Source: Leptodactylus fallax (Eukaryota; Chordata; Amphibia; Anura; Leptodactylidae). From it: a DNA stretch of 64,000 bases. Positions 19,816-31,609 of this stretch are shown here, in pieces. The position numbers were made by a program, and so were the translations under genes. Below the pieces are notes generated by a model that ran no database searches, was not told the DNA's origin, and saw nothing but the letters and a program-made list of their open reading frames with translations. How positions within the stretch are numbered: the first letter of the stretch is position 1; the number at the start of each line of letters is the position of its first letter. The stretch spans positions 3,393,001-3,457,000 of the forward strand of contig CAMRHE010000196.1 in assembly GCA_947044405.1 (NCBI GenBank), written 5' to 3'.

Positions 19816-22796
19816 CAGCATTCCCATGGACACTACTAAATTGGTACACTGACTATTTTGTATTTGTGCCATATGTACATACGTATATGTGTAACCTGTA
19901 TATGGTCCCTTTTAATGCACTGGTCTACTGTGGATGCGAAGAAACTGAGCTATTGATAGCTTCCATTCAGCAAGTTCTGGAGAGTGGGAGGAGACCAAGA
20001 GTCTTATGTCATCTTCCAAGGAGGAAGGTCATTGTGTGAGCTGAGCTGAGACTGAGAACTATTGCAACTGCACTGCAGCTCTGAGAGAGGAAATAGAGAG
20101 TTGCCTTTAGCCAAAAGAGAAGTTTTGGAGTTATACAAGTGCCTGATTGTAGAGTCTAAGGAAAAGTGTAAAAAGAAATCGGCAGCTATTGAGAGATAAG
20201 GAGAGAGATAGATTATAGTTTAGGCTGCTGGAACTACAATCCACCAAGCTCATTCCATGCCTACAGTGAACATCTGCTGTAAGACCTGTACCTTCATTAC
20301 TGTGAAAGTTGTTGGTTGACTTACTGCATCGAATATTCAGTAAAGTTATGTATAATCTGTTCATTGCAACCACAAGTCTCATGAGTCTTAATTCCTTCAA
20401 AAAATCATGGGCACTCCAACCTCCATCTGGCTCAGTATGGCAAAAGACTGTTAAGACATGCCCTGTGGGAGGACTACCACCACCAACAGGTACATTTCAG
20501 GCCCCCTCAGCTCTGCACCAGTCCAGGAGAAATGCTGGAGGAATTGGCCACAAGCCACTTTGATAACTGTTGTTTATACTACTAATACTCCCAGCCTCCA
20601 GGTTCCCTCCATGGGGTTGATTTATTAAGAGCAATGTTTTTCCTTCCCAGCTGGAGTTTGTGCCTAATTTATGACGACATTGCACACCTTGTCATAAATT
20701 AGGCATATTCTCCAGGCTTTCTGAACCTAAACAAAAATCTACATCAGCTCCTTGCTAGCATAGATTTCTGGCATTCCTACAAGAAAACTGGCATAAATTA
20801 TGATAAATCTGATAAATTCTACTACTTTGAGGAAAGAGGCCTGTGCCTGTGGGGCCCAGAACTTAAAAAGTCGCAGTTTTACTCAAAAATTGTGACTTGC
20901 GCCAAAAATTTTGACCTTAGGCTTGTACACCAGTTTTCCATGATAAATCAGTCCCATTGTTCTTTCTTTTGGTTACTGTCTTTGCAAAAAATTTTATATA
21001 TTAATAAAAATATAATGCTGAATTATAAGTCCTTAGAAGTTAAAGATTCGGAACTACTGAAGGACAAATCGGGACAAATAATCCTTTATTTTGCCGCAAA
21101 AATAGCTGCTCGTATCACAATTCTACAAAAGCTAATAAATTCTCCAAAGAATATAATCAGCGAAACAGAAAATGTGCACAAATCAATATCAAATGAATAC
21201 ATGTTAGTAGGGTAAATGACCCCAGATGAAGAACATAATAATGGCAAGGCTGGTAAATGTAAGTCATGCTGTTCTGAAAAACAAGGCTAGTTGTATTATG
21301 AATGTAGTTACATTCTATGTGGAAATGAGGCCATGGCATTCCTCACATGATTACTCCCCTGCCTCATTTCCTCAAGCCATCGAAGAACCTGTCCTCGAAA
21401 GGCAACCAAGAAAAACATTGTTTTGATGTATCTTTCACTATAAATGAGCTGACCTACAAAGCGGTCCATGTATCTACCAAACACACCCATGTACTAATTA
21501 ATAACGCCGCTCTTTTTACAAAATTCAATTTCTCCTTTAATTCAATCATCCACCAGCTTCTGCTCTTTATACCAGGAGGTATTACAAATTAGGTGAATTC
21601 TTAATAAACCCTTTACTTTCTTAATAATTGGCTGCAAGAATGAATGTGTTCACTGGAAAGCAGTCTAATTATTCAGCTGGAAACTACAGTCAGTATTCCG
21701 CTGGGATAGAAAAGCATAAAAATGTTATTCAATTGCTTTGAAGTAATAGTGTAAAAAAAAAAAAATCTTCCCACAAACATAAACTATGATATATTACCGG
21801 GTTCTCATATGGGAAAACATAACTGCACTCTGCAAATCTAGTATCAGAAGGCAGAAAAAGGGGTGAATTCAAAGGTACTTTCTCTACAGGGAAATAAAAA
21901 AAATTGAATAATTGTTATGCAGCGTCAAATTGCAGAAATCAAGTAATTTATGAATTTATAATGTGAATTGCATAACAGTGTAATGGAGCAATATCGTGTT
22001 CCCTCAGCACATCTACTAAACTGATTGCATTGCGTGGTAAACTATCTGAGTCGCTAGGTTTAATCAGGACCAAAGTCACATTTAGTACAGAGCAAATGTT
22101 GGATATGTACGAGTAAAGATGTTTACCAAGGGTCTGACACACAGTACAAGATTCATATTTAAGAAGTAAACTCAGAAAGTCATTACTTTTTCTGATAGTG
22201 TATGCACTGAGGCTGCTGAGGAGCTCATGTTCAATGACAGAGTAGCGCCATTTATAGCATAGCAACATTGCATTATATAAACAGTGTCAGCGGAGAGATA
22301 GATTGGTATTTCGTGTTCATAGTGGATTCAGCAACTTTAATATTAACCTTACTCCTGGCAACCCAACCAATGAACCATTTAAAGGGGCTGCAGCACTTAG
22401 GCGAGCAACCTCATTATTAGCAGGCACAGTGCCTATACACTTAAATGGGACACAGACAATGCAAAATGTGTGGCACTGTAGCTAGTAAACAGTAAAGAGT
22501 GCTCACATAAGTACTGCATCCATACATGGGCTGATTGGTTACTGAAAACTCCTTTAAATATGCTAATATCATATTCATAAAAGCTGTGTGTAGGGAGTCT
22601 GTAACCAGGAAACTTGATATCAAACCAACCACAGTGATTGTAGGGGATGGTATGCTGAACACCATCATACCTTTAGATAGTCCAGTAGATGTACCATTTC
22701 CTTGAAAAACTGCTTGACACACGCCATTGCACTTGACCCTCAGTATAATGTCCCCAATGATGCACTATGGCAGGTTTGAATAGTTAGTCTTAAAGG
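19816..22796. other. Non-coding stretch, possible retroelement LTR debris
   Basis: 19915-20560 has the purine-rich, signal-bearing look of a retroelement LTR (GGAGAGTGGGAGGAGACC, CAGTAAAGTTATG) but no TG...CA boundaries or duplication could be set, so it is not called. TTAAAGGGG-like element ends occur near 22378 and 22790 without partners. The remaining sequence is AT-rich; ORFs here are short and unsupported. Confidence 0.35.
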
Positions 22797-23189
22797 GAAT
22801 GCGTCAACTTTACTTTTTTTCTATCTATTCTAAAAATAATACTAATACTATGTATTATAGGAATACATAATGAAGCATACTCTTGATTTTAGTTCGTATT
22901 TACAGTACATTTTTTTTTTTTTTTACTTTTTTCCATGACTTTGGGGGCAGCCATCTTGCCTTATGGCTCTATGTCTTTATGATTGAACAAAATCTACAGT
23001 GATTTCCATTACTGCAGTTATCAGCACTAGCAAAAAGACATAAAATTATATATTTATTTCTAGGTGAGAGCATCGTGTAATACTCACAAAGTCATTTATG
23101 CATAGAAAATGTTTAAAGGAAATTAGTTAGAATGTTTTTTTTTTTTTAATCATTTGATGCTAACATGCGGATGTATCCATACTAAACTG

Positions 23190-23325
23190 ACCTCCAATTT
23201 GGTCCAATATTTCTTGGAACCAATTCAACACAATATCACAAAATGCTAATAAAAGCTTTGAAAGACTACAATTCACTCTCCCGCACTGGGTGGTCAAACA
23301 TAGACTCATTCCCGAAATCTGCCAT
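23190..23325. repeat. Dispersed repeat family R1, copy 3
   Basis: CTGACCTCCAATTTGGTCC, ACACAATATCACAAAATGCT, GACTACAATTCACTCTCC and TGGGTGGTCAAACATAGAC match the copy at 37835 closely. Confidence 0.65.
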
Positions 23326-23719
23326 TACTAGTGCACATTCAGCATGTTCCTTTACTGACCTTTAACCTTTGATTTTGCTTTTCCTACTCATACAGTAGAA
23401 GTACAGTGCCTAACTACCTGTTACTTGAATAAGATTTAGATCTGCCAATGACTGATTTTTAAGTGTTTACTTATGACCTGTGCATCTCTAAATCTGTGCA
23501 TCATCATTTTCTACTAGTATGGACCTTTGGAGGTACTGATTCTTCTTAAAGAGGACCTGACACCAAGTACAAAACACTAAATACTATACATTATACATCC
23601 ACATGTTCAAAAGATATAGCTCTTAAAGGTTATATGTAAACTAACTCTAATTCTCTAAAAGGGCGATAACCTTTTATTTTCTCAGAGGATTACAAAAGGT
23701 TACCGCCCACTTGGCGAAT

Positions 23720-23930
23720 TAGAGGTAGTTTAGAGTGCCGTGACTACCTTGATTCCACGGCTGTCTACAATAAACAACAATAATCTGTAACTACCTCGAA
23801 TTGTAGTGAGTACCTTGATTCCACAGTGACCTGCAGTGACTACCACGATTCCACAGCTGTCTACCTATGATTAGGTGCATATGCTAGGAATTAATTGAAT
23901 AAACCTTTCCACTGGATATGCAAGCCGCAA
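23720..23930. repeat. Dispersed repeat R3, copy 1
   Basis: Contains a recurring GTGACTACCTTGATTCCAC motif (three variants) and AATAAACCTTTCCACTGG, shared with 27250-27450. No ORF. Confidence 0.55.
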
Positions 23931-25891
23931 AAAAACAACACAGGAAGAAGTCTCATTTTATCGCAAGGGAGCGGCCCAGGCCAGCAGTTCACTCCCAAAA
24001 TTGAAAACATTGCACCACACCACCAATCAGAACAGATAAAGCAAAAGGACAAAAAGACCAATACAGCGCGTTTCAGAGGATAGAGTCCTCTGCTCTCAGA
24101 CAAACATCTCTCAGGGCCAGCAGTGGACTTTTTCCTTGAGCAATTTTTTTTTTTGCCCAAAGAGTGGTATTACATATGACATATCCTCCATACATCATAT
24201 TACATTTTTGTAATATCTTTATTTTTTATTTTGAAACCTGAGTAAAACTTTTTGTCTGCATTTTGTAAGGTACCGTGTATATGGTCTGTATTTATTCTTT
24301 GTTCGCTTTACTTTCTAGGCTAGAAATAACAGTCAGATGTTCTAGTATGCATGTAAGTGATCAGTGATTGGTCCCCTTGGCATTCTCGAAGTTTAACGTT
24401 TAAGAAGATTAAAAAGTTTCTAAAAGACGACTTGACTGTACGTTAAGCAAAGGTCAAATGCTTAACTTGTTTATAGCCATGTCTGAAGTCATTTTCTTTT
24501 CTATTTTTACTTCACTGACAATTATTTTTGACATTTTATACACACATGGAAAATATATGGCTTTGTGATTTACAGAAAATGTAAATGAGGTATGGATGAA
24601 GAAAAGAACTTTAATATTCTCTCATCTATATTTCATTACTTTAAGATGGTAGAAACAATTTGTCAGGTTTTAGATTTTCTGTGAGTTAAGCATATTTTAC
24701 ATTTTGTGTGGAAATCTTCCACAGAACTGCCATGGTGTCCTAAATATACGGCGTGTCAGCAAAGCTCAGGACAGCAAGCGTTTGTGATTTATAAGCATTA
24801 GGCTGTCAAAAAGTTCAGGAAACGACATATGAAAAAATGGAATATGTGACCAATAAGAGAACCATGGGAATTTAGTAACATACACTGTACTGTATAAAGA
24901 GGTAAAGAATGATTCTTTCTTACCATTGTCTTTTTATTCTGTGGTACACTTTTATTTTGGAGTAAAATTTATCGTAGAAAAAAGTTTTTACTTGAACACG
25001 ATTTTTGACAAAAACACTTATTATGACTGACAAAATTATCTGACCATGGGATTTTTTGTGAAGGCTGAATTAGGTAATCTAATGTGGAACCAGAGACAGG
25101 CACATATGGTTTTGTTGCATGATGCTTATACAGATGTCTATATACCCTATAGTATTCACTGTAGACATAGTTATGTATTGTACCTGTTCTACAGATGTTT
25201 CTTCTTCATGTGTATATGATGGTTTCAGTCATGTGCCCTACTGTATGATACCTATGAGGGTGTCATTTCCTTACAACTGTGTAGAAGTCAGCAGGTAAAC
25301 CCCTATTCACCCTAATATCAAAAACCACTGGTCCAATCTTTGATGTTTTTGGTATTTATTATTTAGCTACCAATGACTTAGATACTAATGTAAGATTCCC
25401 CATCTACCATTTTTAGATACATAAATTTGAAAATTCCGAATATTTTACCACTTAGGGGGTGTGTCCCAAAAATCAATGCGAGTGATATCAATACAGATAT
25501 AGCATAAACAGATGTCTATTCTGCCACCAGTATAGACAAGCATTTAAATCATTCAGTGTTCTCTAACTGAATAAGCATTGATTTATACAGGATTGTTACC
25601 TTCCAATAGAAGGGGCTAGAGGCACATTTTTTGGGGGGGGAAACAGAGTTAGTTTAAGTACACTTTTTCTACAGGAGTATTGCCTATAGGACTCTTTACA
25701 CCTGCATGGAGCTCTCCCTAAGCAGAAACAGTATAGCCAATTCTAGATATATTGAGTTACCTAGAGCCTCATTAAGTGAATGAAATGGCATAATGTATTA
25801 AAATGCATTTTCCAGAAAATAAATATAAAATAGCTTAAAACAATATAACAAAACACAGCTTTGAAAAGGAAACTGCACACACTCTTTGTCC
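23931..25891. other. Non-coding stretch
   Basis: Short complementary piece at 24066-24100 (GTTTCAGAGGATAGAGTCC) and AT-rich sequence. No gene, exon or bounded repeat was recognised. Confidence 0.4.
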
Positions 25892-25895
25892 TTAA

Positions 25896-26305
25896 AGAAG
25901 ACCTTTCACTTCTCCACCAATTCAAGTTCTTAGCATTTGTTAAAAGATGTTGCTCCACTGATTCTGGGCAGTTGGATTTTTCTCTCTATCCCTCACCATT
26001 CCCAAGCAACAAGTACAGTTAGTTTTGGTGCCTGATGTGCTATTTAAGCTCTGTAATGTCAGAAGGGCAGTGTCAGTCATGGGGTGTGATTCAGAGCTCC
26101 AATCAGATTCAGCCAGTGTCAGAGCTCAGAATCAAATTCCCTTGTCTGCTCCTGCCTAGCATACCAGACACCAAAAGTAACAGCATTGATTAATCGGGGA
26201 TGGTGGGGGCTAGAGAGAAAATTCTAACTGTGCCAGAATCAATGGAGCGGTGCTTATTACATGATGTGAGGAGTTGGGCTTGTTGGAGGTAATGAAAGGT
26301 CCTCT
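25896..26305. mobile_element. TTAA-flanked MITE, 410 bp
   Basis: TTAA at 25892-25895 and 26306-26309. The ends are AGAAGACCTTTCACTTC and, reversed, AGAGGACCTTTCATTACC, followed by a CACCAA-type block and a shared CAGAATCAATGGAGC/GCTCCACTGATTCTG inverted pair. The copy at 36183-36549 belongs to the same family (AATCAGTAGAGCGGCACC). No ORF. Confidence 0.75.
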
Positions 26306-26671
26306 TTAAGGTGTACATATGATAGTAGCTAGTAGCCTCAGGTAAAAGTATTCATGGCAACAGTTTTCCTTTTAACTCATACCTGGAATTTTGTTTCCTA
26401 TTTATCACATTTCCGGTTCCTAGAATCATTATATGGCACAGGTATTCTGGGAATGGTTCAGACATTCTGAAGGCAGACTACCCAACTCTTGAAAACTGAG
26501 ATGGGGAATCATATTGCACAGTAATCCTCTCAAGTACAGTTCAGTTCGGTTGTTCAGGCCACATAGTCACAATTAAGCCACTCTTGTGGCACTTGGAATT
26601 TTGGGTTAACATATAAATCCTGGTTTTCTGTCTCATTTACTTTCACATACAGTAAATACTTGAATTACATA

Positions 26672-27078
26672 CAGTACTGTGTAAAGGTTTTAGGCAGGTG
26701 TGTAACAAATGCTGCAAAGTAAAAATGCTTTCAAAAATGTGTTAATAGTTTTTTTTTTTTTAATTAACAAAATTAATGAATGAACAAAAGAGAAATCTAA
26801 ACCACATCAATATTTGGTGTGACCTTTGCCCTTTGGAGGAGGAGTCCTGGAAGTTATGATATGGCCCCCACAGAGCCTGATCTTAATATCATCCAGTCTG
26901 TCTGGGATTACATGAAGAGACAGAAGGATTTGAGCAAGCCTACCGTACATCCACAGAAGATCTTTGCTTAGTTCTCCAGGATGTTTGGAACGACCTCCCT
27001 GCCGAGTTCCTTCAAAAATTGTGTGCAATTGTAACTAGAAATAATTGATGGAAGGCAAAGGGTGGTCACACCAAATAT
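26672..27078 (+). pseudogene. Tc1 relic, internally deleted, transposase C-terminus only
   Basis: The left end CAGTACTGTGTAAAGGTTTT follows a TA, and AATATTTGGTGTGACC near 26810 mirrors GGTCACACCAAATAT near 27065, so the inner inverted repeats remain. Between them, from about 26860, the plus strand encodes EPDLNIIQSVWDYMKRQKDL, the PDLN...W block of Tc1 transposases, and after a stop and frameshift VLQDVWNDLP and LQKLCAIV. The residue expected to be the catalytic Glu reads Gln. The right outer repeat is missing. Dead fossil. Confidence 0.8.
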
Positions 27079-27165
27079 AGTACACATGTGTGACACATAG
27101 ACTCCTGTTTGTGGCTCTCTAGCTATTACCAGATGCAGACTGTGGTGTACAGTAACTATAGGGGT

Positions 27166-27530
27166 ATAGCAATGGTGATGGCAACTGGACCCTGGAGTCT
27201 GAAAACGCCCAGAAGCTCCCACTGTCCCCTAGGGTGAGAAAAGTGTTATAATTAAAAACATCCGAACAATGACCTATAGTGACTACCTTGATTCCACAGT
27301 GACCTCCAGTGACTGCCTCAATCGTCTGAAACAAACACTGAACAATGACCCCCAATAACTACCTTGATTCTATAGCTGTCTGCATCTACCGATGATCTAC
27401 TGTGTAAGCTAGCAATTATAAACCTTTCCACTGGGTACACAAATTGTGGTGGCAACTGAACCCCGGAGACTGAAAGGCACTAGAAGGTCCCACTGTCCCA
27501 TAAGGAGAGAGCAGTGCAATAATTAACACA
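27166..27530. repeat. Dispersed repeat R3, copy 2, partial tandem duplication
   Basis: GGCAACTGGACCCTGGAGTC (27180) and GGCAACTGAACCCCGGAGAC (27452) with the following CCACTGTCCC blocks repeat about 272 bp apart. Between them lie GTGACTACCTTGATTCCAC and AACCTTTCCACTGGGTA, as in copy 1 at 23.7-23.9 kb. Confidence 0.6.
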
Positions 27531-27748
27531 TGTTCATTAGGAGATCCTTTAACCAATTTTGCATTAGGACTATAAATGTAAAGTCAACCTGTGGATGAAG
27601 ATATTATTCTGACTCACTTTATCCCAGGGATGGCACAGGGATGACCAGACAATCATCTAATTGAAGATGTGTCTGATATTTGGTTCATACCAAAGAAAAA
27701 CAGGATTGAGCATGCTGAATTTCCACAGGCTTGATTCTTTGTTTTTAA

Positions 27749-28011
27749 AGGGGCTTTCCCATCTCACCAACTTATTTCCTATCCACATGTGAACATGGAT
27801 TTGTTTTCTCCCCAGGCTGAACGGTCAGAAAGACATGCCAACTCCATTCATTCCAATGGTACCACCAGAGATCGCTTTTCTGACCACTGTTCCATTCAGA
27901 CTAGGGAGATAAATATTCGGTAGGAGTTCTAGCATGTCCTACCCCCACCGATCTGCAACTTATCCCCTATCCTAATGACAGGGGATACGTTTCTGAGGAG
28001 GAAAAATCCCT
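27749..28011. mobile_element. TTAA-flanked MITE, 263 bp
   Basis: TTAA at 27745-27748 and 28012-28015. The ends are AGGGGCTTTCCCATCTC and, reversed, AGGGATTTTTCCTCCTCAG. The interior contains a TCCCCTAT/ATAGGGGA-like inverted pair. No ORF. Confidence 0.6.
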
Positions 28012-28015
28012 TTAA

Positions 28016-28944
28016 GGGAGATAAATTATCACCAGAGGTGGCCGACATGGGCTTACTCTACCCATACAGAAGACATGCATGCTCAGCTAACAGCTGATGG
28101 AGCATTTCCCTGACAGCTATTGAATGTGTATGGCCACTTTAAATCCATAAGTTTGATATTTAGCTGTTTGGACAGAAATCAGGATCATATAACAGGCACT
28201 AATATTACTATTATTATTTCCATTATATCTGTTTAGTTGGAGAAAAGTGCAGCATTGTGAAGTTGCAGCAAATAAAGTGAATGTCTTTATACACACAGAG
28301 TTATTTATTTTTCTTATAATTGGCTCTTTTTCTTGTATTATGAGTTGAAATACTTAAAATGAGACTTCTCTCCAGACAAAACAAACACTTAATGATTCAG
28401 AGACAGGTCATAAATCTGCAATGTTTACACCTCTTTATATCACTTGCATGTTAATGCGCACAATCTATTTATTTAAAAGTAATAATGAAAATTCAAGGCA
28501 AAATAAAAGTAATAAAAACAAATATAGATCCCAAATAAACTACGTCAAAGGTCTCGAGGCAAGCATTTGCATTTTGATTGAGAAAACACTGGACCTTGTA
28601 TTGAGTTATACTGGAGTCTTGTTACATTAGGGGATATATTTGTTTTTGTAAATTCCTAAGAATCTTGTGGCTGAGAACATTTACTAAGGTGAGTTAGAAG
28701 TCTACTGCCATCAAGTGGTCTCTCCCTAAGATCTAAATAGCATATACTGTATATCTGACTTCATGTATACTGCCTGACTATAATCTAGGGTGAGTTTGTA
28801 ACTATTTTACTATTTACAGATACCCCCTTCTTTCTCCTGCAGCTTATGGAGACCCCATTTGTTATACTGTTCAGTACTGTAGGTCAATAAGATAAAACAT
28901 TATTAAAGCTAGTCCACTGTATAAGCAATACTACCTCCTATGCC
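28016..28944. other. Non-coding stretch
   Basis: AT-rich sequence. An open frame of 69 codons near 28421 is Asn/Lys-rich and judged chance. No bounded repeat was seen. Confidence 0.4.
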
Positions 28945-29148
28945 ACTCCTGCTACCTCTTGTGTCACACCGCTAACTCATAGATTGTAAGCTCTTGCGAA
29001 TAGGGCCCTCACTTCTATTATGTGAATTGATTTATTACTCTGTAATTTCTCATTTTGTCTGTACTTTAACCCTACAATTTGTAAAGTGCTGCCGAATAAG
29101 TTGTCGCTATATAAATAAAATGTATTGTTATTAATTATTATCATTATT
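28945..29148 (+). mobile_element. LINE 3' tail (L2/CR1-type), short
   Basis: ATAGATTGTAAGCTCTTGCG, then a GGGCCCTC block and AATTTGTAAAGTGCTGCCG, ending CGCTATATAAATAAAA and a (TTA)n-like tail. The layout matches the 3' UTRs of the LINE copies at 41144 and 45256, but the sequence is a different subfamily. Only the terminal 200 bp are present. Confidence 0.7.
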
Positions 29149-29379
29149 CTACACTAAAATTGATTACTTATCGATTTACTTGAAATTGAAGAAATTTTGA
29201 CATTTGATTCTTTATGAAAAGCTAAGCAACTTTAAATATACATTGAATTTATTTATTTCACAAACCTGCTGGTTACTATTGGAAACAGACTAGCTTGTCA
29301 GCAGACACATCCCTACCAGATTATTAAAACTTCTTTAATATAGTGGAAGTGTTAGTTTTTAGGATGTAGCCATTAAAGG

Positions 29380-29470
29380 ATAGGCCATAAACATCTGATA
29401 GGTGGAGGGTTCAGCCCAAACACTGATCAGCTGTACACAGCTTCATCTGATCCTAGGAGATCCCAGGTTA
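29380..29470. repeat. R2 repeat fragment
   Basis: GGATAGGCCATAAACATCTG then GGTGGAGGGTTCAGC and CACTGATCAGCTGT, matching the recurrent R2 block. Boundaries are not set. Confidence 0.45.
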
Positions 29471-29589
29471 TATGCTATGCTATGTGGACATCTCTTATTT
29501 TTACTGAATTAATTCATTTCAGCCAGCCTCATTGCCAGCAATAAAATCACTAAAATAATAACCAAAATTCAAATTCTAGATGATTTTGT

Positions 29590-29800
29590 GGATTTATGAG
29601 CATTACAATTGTGCTTCTTTTTGCAGATTTACAGCATTTTCTGTCACCAAATGTTCATGTCTCTTCCAGCACCATCTCAGGCAAAATAAAGCACTACACA
29701 TTTTCCATTTTCCATTTATATCAAATGATTGACTATGATGCACAATCTTGTTTGGTCCTCCAGAGTGAGAAAACGTCTTTTTAGCCATTCTCCACATTGC
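29590..29800. repeat. Dispersed repeat R4, copy 2
   Basis: The segment with CCAGCACCATCTCAGGC and AAATAAAGCACTACAC then GGTCCTCCAG parallels 10290-10400 (GCCACCACAGGAGAAATTAA, GCACTACACGTG, CGTCCTCCAGG). Non-coding. Confidence 0.5.
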
Positions 29801-29840
29801 CTAAAATATGAGGAACCTGTGTGAGGGACCCCACTATTAA

Positions 29841-29996
29841 AGGAGTATTCCAGGACATTTATATTGTACTATACTCCTTATCATCACTGCAGCAAAGTTA
29901 ACAAAAACTGGCAGGGACCACTAAAGCATCCGCACTGATCTCTTATCTCATTTCCTGCCATTACAATAATTTTTGAAACTTCCAGAAAAAAACCCT
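29841..29996. mobile_element. TTAA-flanked MITE, 156 bp
   Basis: TTAA at 29837-29840 and 29997-30000. The ends are AGGAGTATTCCAGGAC and, reversed, AGGGTTTTTTTCTGGAAG. Confidence 0.6.
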
Positions 29997-30040
29997 TTAA
30001 TGGTCTTCCTATGGAATTTCTTCCTATGGAATTGTTTCTA

Positions 30041-31607
30041 CAGTCATGGCCAAAAGTTTTGAGAATGACACAAATATTATATTTTCACATGATCTGCTGC
30101 CCTCTGGTTTTTATGTGTGTTTGTCAGATGTTTTTATCACATACAGAAATATAATTGCATTCATATTATGAGTAACAGAAGCTTATATTGACAGTTAGAA
30201 TGAGTTAATGCAGCAAGTCAATATTTGCAGTGTTGACCCTTCTTCTTCAGGACCTCTGCAATTCTCCCTGGAATGCTCTCAATCAACTTCTGGACCAAAT
30301 CCTGACTGATAGCAGTCCATTCTTGCAGAATCAATGCTTTAATTTTGTCTGAATTTGTTGGTTTTTGTTTGTCCACCCGTCTCTTGATGATTGACCACAA
30401 GTTCTCAATGGGATTAAGATCTGGGGAGTTTCCAGGCCATGGACCCAAAATCTCTATGTTTTGTTCCCTGAGCCATTTAGTTATCACCTTTGCTTTATGG
30501 CAAGGTGCTCCATCATGCTGGAAAAGGCATTGTTGAGCGCCAAACTGCTCTTGGACGGTTGGGAGAAGTTGCTCTTGGAGGACATTCTGGTACCATTCTT
30601 TATTCATGGCTGTGTTTTTAGGCAAGACTGTGAGAGAGCCGATTCCCTTGGCTGAGAAGCAACCCCACGCATGAATGGTTTCAGGATGCTTTACAGTTGG
30701 CATGAGACAAGACTGGTGGTAGCGCTCACCTCTTCTTCTCCGAATAAGCTGTTTTCCAGATGTTCCAAACAATCGAAAAGGGGATTCATCAGAGAAAATG
30801 ACTTTACCCCAGTCCTCAGCAGTCCACTCCCTGTACCTTTTTCAGAATATCAGTCTGTCCCTGATGTTTTTTCTGGAGAGAAGTGGCTTCTTTGCTGCCC
30901 TCCTTGAGACCAGGCCTTGCTCCAAGAGTCTCCGCCTCACAGTGCGTGCAGATGCACTCACACCTGCCTGCTGCCATTCCTCAGCAAGCTCTGCACTGCT
31001 GGTAGCCCGATCCCGCAGCTGAAACACTTTTAAGAGATGGTCCTGCCGCTTGCTGGTCTTTCTTGGGCGCCCTGGAGCCTTTTTGGCACCAATGGAACCT
31101 CTCTCCTTGAAGTTCTTGATGATGCGATAGATTGTTGACTGAGGTGCAATCTTTCTAGCTGCAATACTCTTCCCAGTTAGGCCATTTTTGTGCAGTGCAA
31201 TGATGACTGCACGTGTTTCTTTAGAGATAACCATGGTTAACAGAAGAGAAACAATGATGGCAAGTACCAGCCTCCTTTTAAAGTGTCCAGTGGTGTCATT
31301 CTTACTTAATCATGACAGATTGATCTCCAGCTCTGTCCTCATCAACACCCACACCTGTGTTAATGGAGCAATCACTGAAACGATGTTAGGTGGTCCTTTT
31401 AAGGCAGGGCTGCAATGATGTTGAAATGTGTTTTGGGGGATAAAGTTCATTTTTTAGGCAAATATTGACTTTGCAAGTAATTGCTGTTAAGCTGATCACT
31501 CTTTATAACATTCTGGAGTATATGCAAATTGCCATTAGAAAAACTGAAGCAGTAGACTTTGTAAAAATTAATATTTGTATCATTCTCAAAACTTTTGGCC
31601 ATGACTG
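30041..31607 (-). mobile_element. Tc1-like transposon, nearly complete, 1.57 kb
   Basis: The outer ends are mirror images (CAGTCATGGCCAAAAGTTTT at the left and its reverse complement at the right), with TA at 30039-30040 and 31608-31609. Inner repeats GCAAGTCAATATTTGC near 30212 and GCAAATATTGACTTTGC near 31457 give the IR/DR arrangement, with arms of about 190 and 150 bp. A single transposase gene lies between, reading on the minus strand. Low decay and intact ends suggest a fairly recent insertion. Confidence 0.95.
30218..31234 (-). pseudogene. Tc1 transposase, one premature stop (DD35E spacing)
   Basis: The DDE transposase cuts and pastes its element at TA. The frame is continuous from ATG at 31234 to the stop at 30218 (338 codons), interrupted only by TGA at 30842-30844, codon 131, where a sense codon (TGC would fit the family) is expected; no frameshift is needed. 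The N-terminus has paired helix-turn-helix sequence (TGKSIAARKIAPQSTIYRII), the GRPRK AT-hook-like linker, then FSDES (first Asp), FQHDGAPCHKAKV (second Asp) and SPDLNPIENLW (Glu). I count 35 residues between the second Asp and the Glu, one more than the classical 34, due to GPWPGNS. All catalytic residues are present. The stop should inactivate it. Confidence 0.95.
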
Positions 31608-31609
31608 TA

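Noticed and set aside
19915..20560. Possible LTR or retroelement fragment.
   Set aside because: Purine-rich leader and AGTAAAGTTATG look suggestive, but no TG...CA termini, duplication or coding domain could be identified.
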